This document shows positions 1-7,565 of a stretch of DNA of 16,834 nucleotides, piece by piece (the stretch's first letter is position 1; each line of letters begins with the position of its first letter). The notes beneath the pieces are model-generated. The model was not told the origin of the DNA. It searched no databases and was given only the letters and a program-made list of their open reading frames with translations. The position numbers and the translations under genes were made by a program. This DNA comes from Fidelibacterota bacterium (GTDB lineage Bacteria; Fidelibacterota; UBA2242; B5-G15). Where the stretch lies: contig QNCQ01000009.1 in NCBI GenBank assembly GCA_003645825.1, positions 1 through 16,834 of the forward strand, written 5' to 3'.

Positions 1-405
1 CATCTGACATTTAAGATTAAAGACCGCTTCTATCATCAATTCTGGGAAGTGTTCAATGCTTATGACTTGGATAAATGTTATGATAGATATTTTGAGTTTT
101 TGAAGAAACGGGGAAAGATGGTACCATCGATAAGTAAAACATTTGCTTTACATGAAGAAAATCTCTTCCATTACTGTGATTCCCCTTTTGAGTATCGACA
201 TAGGTTAAGAACTGTTAATATGGCAGAAGGGTTTTTCAGACATTTACGTGAATTTCTAAAGCGATATCCAGGTTGGATAGATGCAAAATAGGTAGATAAA
301 ATCATGCTTCTATTCCTCAAAGGAGTGAAAGCGTATAGAGAAGTTTTTGCAAAACCAAACCATAAAATAAAACTAAACAGGGGTACCTTTATCTATGCTC
401 GCTAA
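1..405 (+). pseudogene. IS256/Mutator-like transposase, C-terminal remnant with in-frame stop
   Basis: The reading frame is open from the first base of the window, so the 5' part lies outside. The translated stretch has a C-terminal pattern resembling Mutator-class (IS256-type) DDE transposases: an aromatic/Cys-rich segment, then RHRLRTVNMAEGFFRHLREF, which corresponds to the 'LRTTN..ER.nrE.RR' region of the family, then a YPGWID segment. An amber TAG at 289-291 interrupts it. The same frame then continues in a family-like way (MLLFLKGVKAYREVF) to TAA at 403-405, so the stop looks like a degenerative point mutation in a once longer gene. No terminal inverted repeat could be identified. The stretch is an inactive scar of an insertion sequence. 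The assignment to IS256 rather than another DDE family rests on one motif and is moderate. Confidence 0.55.
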
Positions 406-483
406 TTTCAACAGAATTCTATTGCATCGACTTCATTGCAGTGTCAATTTAATTTTTTCCTTACTAAATTATGTTCGCATAAC

Positions 484-490
484 GAGGAGG
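484..490 (+). promoter_or_regulatory. Shine-Dalgarno site that fixes the macrodomain start
   Basis: GAGGAGG lies six bases before the ATG at 497. The frame extends further upstream to an ATG at 395, but that codon has no ribosome binding site. The extra 34 residues it would add do not resemble a macrodomain N-terminus and overlap the end of the transposase remnant. Confidence 0.8.
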
Positions 491-496
491 TATTCA

Positions 497-1039
497 ATGA
501 ACTTACAGGAACGAATCAAACTTGTCGAAGGAGACATTACAAAAGAAAAAGTTGATGCAATAGTAAACGCTGCAAATAGTTCTCTTATGGGAGGAGGTGG
601 TGTAGATGGCGCAATCCACAGAGCCGCTGGGCCAAAACTGCTTGAAGAATGTAAAAAAATTCGAAAAGAAAAATACCCTAATGGCCTTCCAACAGGTAAA
701 GCAGTTATAACAAAAGGATATAACCTTCCATCGAAATTCGTAATACATACTGTTGGACCAATCTATAAGGGAGGGAATTATAATGAACCAGAACTACTCG
801 CTCAATGCTATAAAAATTGCCTGGAGTTAGCTAAAGAAAACGGACTAAAGTCAATCTCTTTTCCTGCAATAAGCACAGGCGCTTACGGCTACCCTCTCAA
901 CGAAGCAGCAGATATCGCCATACAAGAAGTTATAAATTTCCTTAAAAATAACAATTTACCTGAACAGGTAAGATTTGTCGTTATAGGTCCGAATGTTGAT
1001 GTTTATAAAACGAAATTAAAATCTATGGGTTTAATATAG
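497..1039 (+). CDS. MacroD-type macrodomain protein (O-acetyl-ADP-ribose deacetylase / ADP-ribosyl hydrolase)
   Basis: This 180-residue cytosolic protein is a single macrodomain. It binds ADP-ribose and, in the MacroD/YmdB class, hydrolyses O-acetyl-ADP-ribose or removes mono-ADP-ribose from acidic side chains. The diagnostic elements are visible: VEGDIT near residue 10, then NAANSSLMGGGGVDGAIHRA (about residues 24-43), which holds the catalytic Asn and the glycine-rich loop-Asp of the MacroD class. The diphosphate-binding STGAYGYP loop lies around residue 125. Length and motif order match YmdB-like enzymes. It stands alone downstream of an insertion-sequence remnant and converges on gpmI, with no ADP-ribosyltransferase partner beside it, so a toxin-antitoxin role like DarTG is not supported. 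The physiological substrate cannot be read from sequence. Confidence 0.9.
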   Translation: MNLQERIKLVEGDITKEKVDAIVNAANSSLMGGGGVDGAIHRAAGPKLLEECKKIRKEKYPNGLPTGKAVITKGYNLPSKFVIHTVGPIYKGGNYNEPELLAQCYKNCLELAKENGLKSISFPAISTGAYGYPLNEAADIAIQEVINFLKNNNLPEQVRFVVIGPNVDVYKTKLKSMGLI

Positions 1040-1043
1040 ATTT
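1019..1043. terminator. Candidate bidirectional hairpin between convergent genes
   Basis: AAATCTAT (1019-1026) and ATAGATTT (1036-1043) form a perfect 8-base-pair inverted repeat around a 9-base loop. It spans the stop codon of the macrodomain gene and ends two bases before the gpmI stop. Read on the minus strand it is followed by a T-rich run (TTTTAATTT), which would suit gpmI termination. The stem is AT-rich and therefore weak. Confidence 0.35.
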
Positions 1044-1044
1044 A

Positions 1045-2607
1045 TTAGTCCAGAATTAACACGTCAGCTGTCATCTCCTTAGGTATCGGAATATCAAGCA
1101 ACTTTAATACAGTCGGAGCAATATCAGCAAGTATCCCCCCTTTCTTTAAATTCTTTCCTTTAGAGTCGTTTGCGACGTAAATAAATTCTACAGGAAATGT
1201 TGTATGACTGGTTTTCACCATTCCAGTCTCATAATCAATCATCTGTTCTGAATTTCCATGATCAGCTGTTATCAAAACATGAGCATCTATCTCGAGCAAT
1301 CTTTTCACAAGTTTCCCCACACACTCATCTACAATCTCTATTGCTCGCTTGGCAGCGTTAAAATCCCCTGTATGACCAACCATATCTCCATTCGCGTAAT
1401 TCACAAGTATAAAAGAATAAGGATTATCTTTCAAAATCTCAAGCAGCTTATCTGTTACGTTATATGCTTCCATTTCTGGATGACTCGCAAAGGTAGCCGG
1501 GTCAAATCGACTTTTTATTTCTACCTGATCCTCAAGGGGAAAAGGCGTGGTGTTTTTCCCATTAAAAAAGCTCGTTACATGTCTGAATTTCTGTGTCTCT
1601 GATATTCTAAGCTGTCTTAGTCCCGCCTTTGAAATAACTTCCCCCAGGATATTTTGCATGCCCCCACCAGAAGTCATAGCCTCCATAATATAATCTTTAA
1701 ACTCATCATAATACCTGGTCAAGCCTGCGTAAACAACACTGGGCCTTCTGGAAAGCTTTCCAGGATAATTTGGATCGACAAATGCCATAGAAAGCTGCAT
1801 TGCTCTATCTTGACGATAATTCGTATGTATTATTGAATCGCCATCTTTTATACCATCATATTCACCTATAACGTAAGGAGGAATGTATTCATCAAACATA
1901 TCCACGCCATCAGGGGTTTTGTCTTTCTCATAGGACCCTTTCACCGCTTCCTCTGCTGTTCCAGCATGTCTACCCTTTGCATCGACAAGGCACTCGTAAG
2001 CAATATCTGTCAGCTGCCAATTCTTCGATCTGTCCATTGCATAATACCGTCCCATTACAGTTCCAATTCTCGAATTTCCAACCTCGCTCATAACCCTATT
2101 TAGTTTCGCAATGTACTCAAGACAGCTTCTTGGAGGTGTGTCTCTACCATCAAGAAAAGGATGAATAATTATCTCACCTTCAGGGAATTCCTCACGGGCC
2201 TTGCGCATTATCTTAAAAAGATGCTCCTGATGAGCGTGTACCCCTTCATCCTGCAATAAACCAAACAGGTGCAAGCGAGAACGGTTTCTCTTCCAATTCT
2301 CCATCACTTCAATCCACTTCTTCGTTTTAAACAAAGAGCCATCCCTTAACCCATCATCAATTCTTTTCAACTCCTGAATAACGATTCTTCCTGCACCCAT
2401 ATTTAGATGCCCCACCTCACTTGATCCCTGATAACCAGGGGGTAACCCCACTGCTTCACCCGAACATTGCAACAAAGTCCAAGGATAGTTCTCTTTGTAG
2501 TAATCGATATTTGGGGTATTCGCAGCCATCACTGCGTTGCCACGGGGATTTTCGTTATATCCCCATCCATCTCTTACGATTACACATACCGGTCTTTTTT
2601 CTGCCAT
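1045..2607 (-). CDS. gpmI: 2,3-bisphosphoglycerate-independent phosphoglycerate mutase
   Basis: The enzyme interconverts 3-phosphoglycerate and 2-phosphoglycerate in glycolysis and gluconeogenesis through a phosphoserine intermediate and two Mn ions in the cytosol. The 520 residues match the usual size of the family (about 510-520). Visible motifs in order are RDGWG (Asp13, metal ligand), GSSEVGHLNMGAGR with the phosphorylated serine at residue 63, a HAH stretch, DGRDTPP, GRYYAMDR, NYRQDRA, NYANGDMVGHTGD, TADHGN and SHTTFPV. Together these give both metal sites and the substrate pocket. The ATG at 2607 follows a weak purine stretch (GGGTGGGA). The gene is monocistronic: it is divergent from tldD and converges on the macrodomain gene. 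Arg before DGWG replaces the more common aliphatic residue but is not a catalytic position. Confidence 0.97.
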   Translation of the reverse strand: MAEKRPVCVIVRDGWGYNENPRGNAVMAANTPNIDYYKENYPWTLLQCSGEAVGLPPGYQGSSEVGHLNMGAGRIVIQELKRIDDGLRDGSLFKTKKWIEVMENWKRNRSRLHLFGLLQDEGVHAHQEHLFKIMRKAREEFPEGEIIIHPFLDGRDTPPRSCLEYIAKLNRVMSEVGNSRIGTVMGRYYAMDRSKNWQLTDIAYECLVDAKGRHAGTAEEAVKGSYEKDKTPDGVDMFDEYIPPYVIGEYDGIKDGDSIIHTNYRQDRAMQLSMAFVDPNYPGKLSRRPSVVYAGLTRYYDEFKDYIMEAMTSGGGMQNILGEVISKAGLRQLRISETQKFRHVTSFFNGKNTTPFPLEDQVEIKSRFDPATFASHPEMEAYNVTDKLLEILKDNPYSFILVNYANGDMVGHTGDFNAAKRAIEIVDECVGKLVKRLLEIDAHVLITADHGNSEQMIDYETGMVKTSHTTFPVEFIYVANDSKGKNLKKGGILADIAPTVLKLLDIPIPKEMTADVLILD

Positions 2608-2647
2608 ATCCCACCCTACACTTTCTACCAGGGTTAAAAAACAAGGT

Positions 2648-2676
2648 AATATAGTTTAAATTTAAGAATTAATGAA
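2648..2676 (-). promoter_or_regulatory. Possible sigma70-type promoter for gpmI
   Basis: On the minus strand TTCATT (2671-2676) and TATATT (2648-2653) are separated by 17 bases, in the 208-base divergent region. The -10 element is good and the -35 element matches only half of the consensus. The predicted transcript starts about 35 bases before the gpmI ATG. This comes from pattern reading only. Confidence 0.35.
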
Positions 2677-2727
2677 CTAAAGAAATCACCCCGAAAGTCA
2701 CAAAGTTCTATCCCAAAAAGAAAAGGT

Positions 2728-2756
2728 TTGTTAAATATCAACTAATTTGATAAAAT
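2728..2756 (+). promoter_or_regulatory. Possible sigma70-type promoter for tldD-tldE
   Basis: TTGTTA (2728-2733) and TAAAAT (2751-2756) are separated by exactly 17 bases and lie 60 bases before the tldD start. The match to TTGACA/TATAAT is fair at both boxes with ideal spacing. The AT-rich setting raises the chance of a coincidental match. Confidence 0.45.
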
Positions 2757-2815
2757 AAAACAGTATTAGGTTACCAATTTTTTCAAACTGAACTTAAGGA
2801 GGTTTTTGATACGAA

Positions 2816-4228
2816 ATGGAAGAATTATTTGGAATTTCCAAAACACAGTTAAAGAAAATTTTAACCCAGGCTCTATCTCGCGGTGGTGACCACGTAGATA
2901 TTTTTTTTGAATACCGAGCCACATCGTTCATCAAAATGGAAGAAAACATTATCAAAACTACATCATACAGCATTTCCTCAGGTGCAGGCATTAGAGTAAT
3001 CGATGGTGAACAAATAGGCTATTCATATACCGAAGATATTACTTTTGATAACCTAAAGGAAGCTGCCTCAGCAGCCTCTTATATTGCTACAAATAAAAAA
3101 GAAAACCTAATAGCTCCCATCCAGAGAACAAGAAAAAGAAATTTATACAGCGTAAGTACATATTCCATTGAGGAGCCTATCTCAAGAAAAATTGACCTTA
3201 TCGAAACAGTCAATAAAACAGCACGCGGTTATGACTCAAAAATATCCCAGGTTACTGTAACTTTCTCTGAAGAGCTAAGAAAAATCCTGTATGTAGATGC
3301 AGAGGGAAAATTCTTTGAAGATATCCAACCATTAGTCCTTCTCACATGTTATTGTATAGCAGACGATGGAAAAACACGGCAGGGAGCGGGGGTTGCAACA
3401 GGAGGTAGAAGTGGCCTGGAATTCTACGAAATTGACGAAAACTCCCCCACAGAAATAGCAACAGAAGCTGCGCACATAGCAGTTACAAACCTCGATGCCA
3501 GACCTGCTCCTGCAGGCTCCCTTGCCGTCGTCCTGGGACCAGGCGAAAGCGGGATACTGCTACACGAAGCAGTAGGACACGGTCTTGAAGCTGACTTTGC
3601 AAGAAAAAAGTTATCCAACTATTCAGACAAAATAGGCGAAAAAGTAGCGTCAGAACATTGCACTGTCATCGACAGTGGACTGATACCAGGGCTCAGAGGC
3701 TCCATAAACATAGATGATGAAGGAACTCTTCCCGAGGAAACTATAATGATCGAAAATGGAGTCCTCCGCGGCTACATGCACGATATTCTTTCTGCAAGAA
3801 TTATGGATATGCATGCTACAGGAAACGGTCGGAGAGAATCTTTTAAGTATCCACCTATGCCCAGAATGACAAACATTTTTATGAAACCTGGTAATTACGA
3901 CCCAGAAGAAATTATCTCGTCGGTAAAATTTGGAATCTATGCAAAACGATTTGCCGGTGGGCAAGTTAACATAGTAAATGGAGATTTCACCTTCGGAGTA
4001 TCTGAAGCATACCTGATAGAAAACGGCAAAATTACAGCTCCCCTAAAAGATGTCACCCTCATAGGAAATGGTCCAGACATTCTCCGAAAGGTCGAAATGG
4101 TTGCCAATGATCTAAAATTTTCCAGAGGAGGATGGACCTGCGGAAAAAATGACCAGAGAGTACCAGTAGGTATAGGAATGCCAACCGTAAAAGTAAGTGA
4201 AATAACCGTAGGCGGTACAAAACTATAA
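2816..4228 (+). CDS. tldD: TldD zinc metalloprotease subunit
   Basis: This is the catalytic subunit of the TldD/TldE (PmbA) heterodimer. The complex is a cytosolic zinc protease that threads unfolded peptides into a closed cavity. In E. coli it matures microcin B17 and degrades the antitoxin CcdA. The 470 residues compare with 481 in E. coli. The zinc site HEAVGH (His250, Glu251, His255) is intact, and the third ligand, a cysteine near the C-terminus, is present as Cys442 in GGWTCG. The N-terminal half carries the conserved GAGIRVI segment. The ATG is preceded by AAGGAGG, though with an unusually long 13-base spacer and no better in-frame start. tldE follows after 16 bases. No precursor peptide or modification enzyme for a ribosomal peptide is nearby, so a general proteolytic role is more likely than toxin maturation. 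Confidence 0.95.
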   Translation: MEELFGISKTQLKKILTQALSRGGDHVDIFFEYRATSFIKMEENIIKTTSYSISSGAGIRVIDGEQIGYSYTEDITFDNLKEAASAASYIATNKKENLIAPIQRTRKRNLYSVSTYSIEEPISRKIDLIETVNKTARGYDSKISQVTVTFSEELRKILYVDAEGKFFEDIQPLVLLTCYCIADDGKTRQGAGVATGGRSGLEFYEIDENSPTEIATEAAHIAVTNLDARPAPAGSLAVVLGPGESGILLHEAVGHGLEADFARKKLSNYSDKIGEKVASEHCTVIDSGLIPGLRGSINIDDEGTLPEETIMIENGVLRGYMHDILSARIMDMHATGNGRRESFKYPPMPRMTNIFMKPGNYDPEEIISSVKFGIYAKRFAGGQVNIVNGDFTFGVSEAYLIENGKITAPLKDVTLIGNGPDILRKVEMVANDLKFSRGGWTCGKNDQRVPVGIGMPTVKVSEITVGGTKL

Positions 4229-4244
4229 ATTAAACGGGGCTCGC

Positions 4245-5591
4245 ATGGACAAGCTGAAGAACCTTGCTGAAGATGTCCTTAAAATACTCAAAAGACACAG
4301 CATAGAAGGTGCTGACGTCATTATTGTAAATTCAAAAAGTACTAATATAAAAATAAGAAAAGGGAAAATCGAAGAGCTAAGGTTTTCCAACTCAAAGGGA
4401 ATTGGGATAAGAATCATAAAAAACAAAAAAAGCGGTATTACATCCACTAATGATTTTAATACAGAAAAAATAGAGCAACAGATAACAAATATGCTGGATA
4501 TGGTCCAGTACTTAAACCAGGACCCCTTCGTTGGATTACCTGATAAATCAATTACTGGAAGGTCACACCAGGAAATCGACACATACGACAAAATGATTGA
4601 AGTTATCCCGATGGAAGACAAAATAAGAATCACAGGACAGCTGGAAGAAGAAGGCTTCAAATATAGTAAACTGATTAAAAATTCAGAAGGCGCACAATGG
4701 AATGACACCTCATCAAAAATAGTACTGGCATCTACTAACGGTTTCCTCGATGGATATGAAACCACCAACTTCACTCTGAGCCTTATCCTGGTCGCCGAAA
4801 AAAATGGCTCAAGGCAGACGGACTACTGGTATTCGAAAAACCCTTTCTTTAAAAATCTCGAGTCCATAGGTTCAATCGCAAAGAAAGCAGCAAAAAGAGC
4901 AATAAGAAAGCTATCCCCTAAAAAGCCAAGCACATGCAAAGTTCCTGTTGTACTTGACCCGGATGTTGCCGCTGACTTGATTGGAATAGTGGCTACTGGA
5001 TGTCTGGGAACAAGGGTTTTTATGAAAAACTCTTTTCTTGCAGGAAAGCTCGGTGAAAAAATTGCAAGTGATAAAATCAAGCTCGTAGACAATCCTTTGC
5101 TACCTTCAGGGGTAAGTTCAAGACCATTTGACGATGAGGGTGTTACCAGCAGGAAAAACGTTGTAGTTGACTCAGGATTCCTCACAAAATATCTTTGTGA
5201 TTCTTATTCTGCAAGAAAACTAAAACACCCGCCCACTGGAAACGGGTCCAGAACAATAGCTTCTGATCCAATCTCCGGCATATCGAACTTCTACCTTGAA
5301 AAAGGTGAATATACCCCTGAAGAAATCATAAAGTCAGTGAAAAACGGTTTATACCTAACTCATGTCCACTGGACAGGGGTAAATTACGTAACTGGCGATT
5401 ATTCACGAGGAGCAGAAGGAATATGGATAAATAATGGAGAACTTACCTATCCAGTACAGGAGTTCACGGTTTCGGGTAATGTCCTGGATATGCTCCAGAA
5501 CATCGAGATGGTCGGAAACGATCTTCAGTTTCGCGACAATATCAGCGCACCCACCATACTTATTGGAGATATAACGATTAGTGGACGATAA
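4245..5591 (+). CDS. tldE: TldE/PmbA metalloprotease partner subunit
   Basis: The 448 residues match PmbA/TldE (450 in E. coli). The protein shares the fold of TldD, with GIGIRIIKNKKSG in the N-terminal half and a C-terminal GNDLQF segment. It lacks the HExxxH zinc motif, because the aligned region reads DLIGIVATGC. It is therefore the non-catalytic half that closes the proteolytic chamber. It lies 16 bases downstream of tldD and is surely co-transcribed. The ribosome binding site is weak (ACGGGG), which fits translation coupled to tldD. The adjacent pairing of both paralogues is the strongest functional argument. A run of AAACTTTTAAAAAGTTT just after the stop is palindromic but has no T-tract, so it is a poor terminator. 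Confidence 0.93.
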   Translation: MDKLKNLAEDVLKILKRHSIEGADVIIVNSKSTNIKIRKGKIEELRFSNSKGIGIRIIKNKKSGITSTNDFNTEKIEQQITNMLDMVQYLNQDPFVGLPDKSITGRSHQEIDTYDKMIEVIPMEDKIRITGQLEEEGFKYSKLIKNSEGAQWNDTSSKIVLASTNGFLDGYETTNFTLSLILVAEKNGSRQTDYWYSKNPFFKNLESIGSIAKKAAKRAIRKLSPKKPSTCKVPVVLDPDVAADLIGIVATGCLGTRVFMKNSFLAGKLGEKIASDKIKLVDNPLLPSGVSSRPFDDEGVTSRKNVVVDSGFLTKYLCDSYSARKLKHPPTGNGSRTIASDPISGISNFYLEKGEYTPEEIIKSVKNGLYLTHVHWTGVNYVTGDYSRGAEGIWINNGELTYPVQEFTVSGNVLDMLQNIEMVGNDLQFRDNISAPTILIGDITISGR

Positions 5592-5660
5592 AACTTTTAA
5601 AAAGTTTGTTACAAATTTAGTATATTTAGCGGTTTTAATGTATGGGCACTCTGTGGAGCT

Positions 5661-6731
5661 ATGAAGAAAAAAGAAAATGTTGACTTTATAGATGTGAATA
5701 ATGCTATCGTTGCCCTAGATGCTATGGGAGGTGATCACGCACCAGAAGAAATTGTAAAGGGTGCCGCAGCGGCAACACTCGGAAGCAATGTAAATATCAT
5801 TCTGGTGGGAAATGAGAACAAAATAAAAGACATACTCAAAGATGTTGAATACAATCCAAATCAGATAGATATATATCACACCGACCAATACATTACAAAT
5901 GAAGACACTCCAAGAAGAGGTATATCTCGAAAGCCAAGGGCTTCAATGCTCATTGCTGCAAAACTCTGTGCTGATGAAAAAGCCCATGGTCTTGTCTCAG
6001 CAGGTAATACTGGAGCCTATGTTCTTTCCTCCGCAAAATGCATATCCCGTATTGATGGAGTAAAGAAAGCTGCAATAGCAACGGTATTCCCCACTCAGAA
6101 CGCTCAGAATAGAAAAGAGCCATTTTCCCTTCTTCTCGACGTAGGAGCGAATGTTCACTGCTCTGTGGAGGAATTGGTTCAATTTGCCATAATGGGAAAG
6201 GTTTATTTCGGTGAAATAAAAGGAATAAAAGATCCAACCATAGCCCTTTTGAATATCGGTAAAGAAGAATACAAAGGAGGCGACATACTAAGCCGTACAT
6301 ACAAAATATTAACTACAATTGAGGATTTAAACTTTATAGGTAACATAGAGGGCCATGAGGTACTAAAAGGATATGCCGACATCGTAATTACAGAAGGATA
6401 TGTCGGGAATATAGTAATGAAAACTGTAGAAGGACTCGCGGATGCCCTAACTCACCTTGGTAGATACGCCTTTAAAAGGAGATTTATCTGGAAGCTTGGC
6501 TTAATAGCACTCTCAAGTGGGCTCAGGCAAATAAAACAAATAGTCGATTATTCAGAATATGGCGGCGCTCCCATACTGGGATTCAAAAAAACAATAATAA
6601 AAGCACATGGTAGATCAAAAGCAAAAGCAATTACCAATGCTATAATACTTGCTGCAAAGTCACACAATTTACACATACCAGAAAAAATCAAGCAGGAAAT
6701 TCAAAAACATAATCTTCTATTCCAGAAATAA
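5661..6731 (+). CDS. plsX: Phosphate acyltransferase PlsX
   Basis: PlsX converts acyl-ACP and phosphate to acyl-phosphate, the donor used by PlsY in the first step of phosphatidic acid synthesis. It is a peripheral membrane enzyme. The 356 residues show the family pattern: ALDAMGGDHAPE at about residues 18-29, SAGNTGA near residue 112, LLDVGAN near 157 and TEGYVGNIVMK near 249. The ATG at 5661 has GTGGAG a few bases upstream. The protein carries about ten extra N-terminal residues before the first strand compared with E. coli, and no internal methionine offers a shorter start. The common neighbours rpmF, fabH and fabD are not here. The 69-base gap after tldE is AT-rich, so an independent promoter is possible. 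Confidence 0.96.
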   Translation: MKKKENVDFIDVNNAIVALDAMGGDHAPEEIVKGAAAATLGSNVNIILVGNENKIKDILKDVEYNPNQIDIYHTDQYITNEDTPRRGISRKPRASMLIAAKLCADEKAHGLVSAGNTGAYVLSSAKCISRIDGVKKAAIATVFPTQNAQNRKEPFSLLLDVGANVHCSVEELVQFAIMGKVYFGEIKGIKDPTIALLNIGKEEYKGGDILSRTYKILTTIEDLNFIGNIEGHEVLKGYADIVITEGYVGNIVMKTVEGLADALTHLGRYAFKRRFIWKLGLIALSSGLRQIKQIVDYSEYGGAPILGFKKTIIKAHGRSKAKAITNAIILAAKSHNLHIPEKIKQEIQKHNLLFQK

Positions 6732-6793
6732 AATGAACCCAATTTTACCACATTAGAAAACACAGAACTGAGGAAACATTCACGGAGGCTTCA

Positions 6794-7450
6794 ATGGAGA
6801 TATATGTCCTTGCTTTCAATGGCTCTCCGAGAAAGGATGGTAATACAGCAAAACTCCTTGACTATGCAATCAAAGGTGCCAAATACGAAGGTGCCAGAAC
6901 AAAAATAATCCACCTGTACGATTACAACATCAAACCATGTACCGGATGCCTGTGCGAGGATATTATGAAATGTAAATATCCATGTACGGTAGAAGATGAC
7001 GATATGAAACAAATCTACGATGAAATAATCAAAGCCCACGCTATAATCATTGCTACCCCTATCTACTGGTATAACGTATCTGGCCCTACAAAAAATCTCA
7101 TTGACAGAATGACAGTTTTTGAGAATATGATTTATACAGATGGAAAGTGTCCTACCGAAGGGAAAGTTGCAGGAGTAATCGCGGCTGGAAACGACTCCGG
7201 CTGCATTGCCGTGATAAGTAATCTATACGCCACATTAAACTCCATGGGTTTCGCAATTCCCCCCTGGGCACTGGCTTATAAAAACACAATGCGTCTCATC
7301 GAGGAAGAAAAAAACAGGATTCTGGATGCTGCAAACGTTGGTAGAGCAGTTACAACAATGGCAAAATTGCTAAAAAATGGTCCAGACTACTGGTTCGATA
7401 GCAAACTAATCACAAAAATAGGGGACAAGGAAAATGCAAAAATTTCATAA
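6794..7450 (+). CDS. Flavodoxin-fold NAD(P)H-dependent FMN reductase with cysteine cluster
   Basis: This 218-residue soluble protein belongs to the NADPH-dependent FMN reductase / iron-sulfur flavoprotein group. The FMN phosphate loop is GSPRKDGNT (residues 10-18), and the isoalloxazine loop is PIYWYNVSGPTKNLIDRM near residues 90-107. Between them lie Cys49, Cys52, Cys54, Cys60 and Cys64 (CTGCLC...C...C). The spacing is like, but not identical to, the CX2CX2CX5C motif that binds a 4Fe-4S cluster in archaeal iron-sulfur flavoproteins. A cluster is plausible but unproven. The ribosome binding site CGGAGG lies seven bases before the ATG. It follows plsX by 62 bases and may be co-transcribed. The electron acceptor is unknown. 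Confidence 0.85.
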   Translation: MEIYVLAFNGSPRKDGNTAKLLDYAIKGAKYEGARTKIIHLYDYNIKPCTGCLCEDIMKCKYPCTVEDDDMKQIYDEIIKAHAIIIATPIYWYNVSGPTKNLIDRMTVFENMIYTDGKCPTEGKVAGVIAAGNDSGCIAVISNLYATLNSMGFAIPPWALAYKNTMRLIEEEKNRILDAANVGRAVTTMAKLLKNGPDYWFDSKLITKIGDKENAKIS

Positions 7451-7520
7451 CTCTCTGCACAATATCCCAATCTTCGGTAAATCAATAGTTATTTTAAAAT
7501 GGTAATTTTGAAAAATTTTA

Positions 7521-7540
7521 TTAACATTAATGTTCGTTAA
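7521..7540. promoter_or_regulatory. Overlapping palindromes upstream of the exported protein gene
   Basis: AACATTAATGTT (7523-7534) is a perfect 12-base palindrome. TTAAC (7521-7525) and GTTAA (7536-7540) form a second inverted repeat centred two bases away. The element sits 26 bases before the ATG at 7566, in the 115-base gap after the flavoprotein gene. It may be an operator, but AT-rich DNA makes short palindromes by chance. Confidence 0.3.
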
Positions 7541-7565
7541 ACTAATATGTTAAGGAGAATCAGGA

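Noticed and set aside
395..496. 34-residue N-terminal extension of the macrodomain protein
   Set aside because: The first ATG has no ribosome binding site, while GAGGAGG precedes the ATG at 497. Macrodomains of this class begin at that position.
497..1039. Macrodomain as part of a DarTG-like toxin-antitoxin pair
   Set aside because: No ADP-ribosyltransferase toxin is adjacent, and the motif is of the MacroD/YmdB type.
1045..2607. Arg before the DGWG metal motif of GpmI as a possible loss of function
   Set aside because: The residue is not a ligand, and all catalytic motifs, including the serine at 63 and both metal sites, are present.
4223..4774. 183-residue minus-strand frame over tldE
   Set aside because: It is a low-complexity hydrophobic, Ser/Leu-rich translation antisense to an unmistakable tldE. 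A typical shadow of an A-rich gene.
5591..5607. AAACTTTTAAAAAGTTT as a terminator after tldE
   Set aside because: The palindrome has essentially no loop and no following T-run, so it would not form a useful terminator hairpin.
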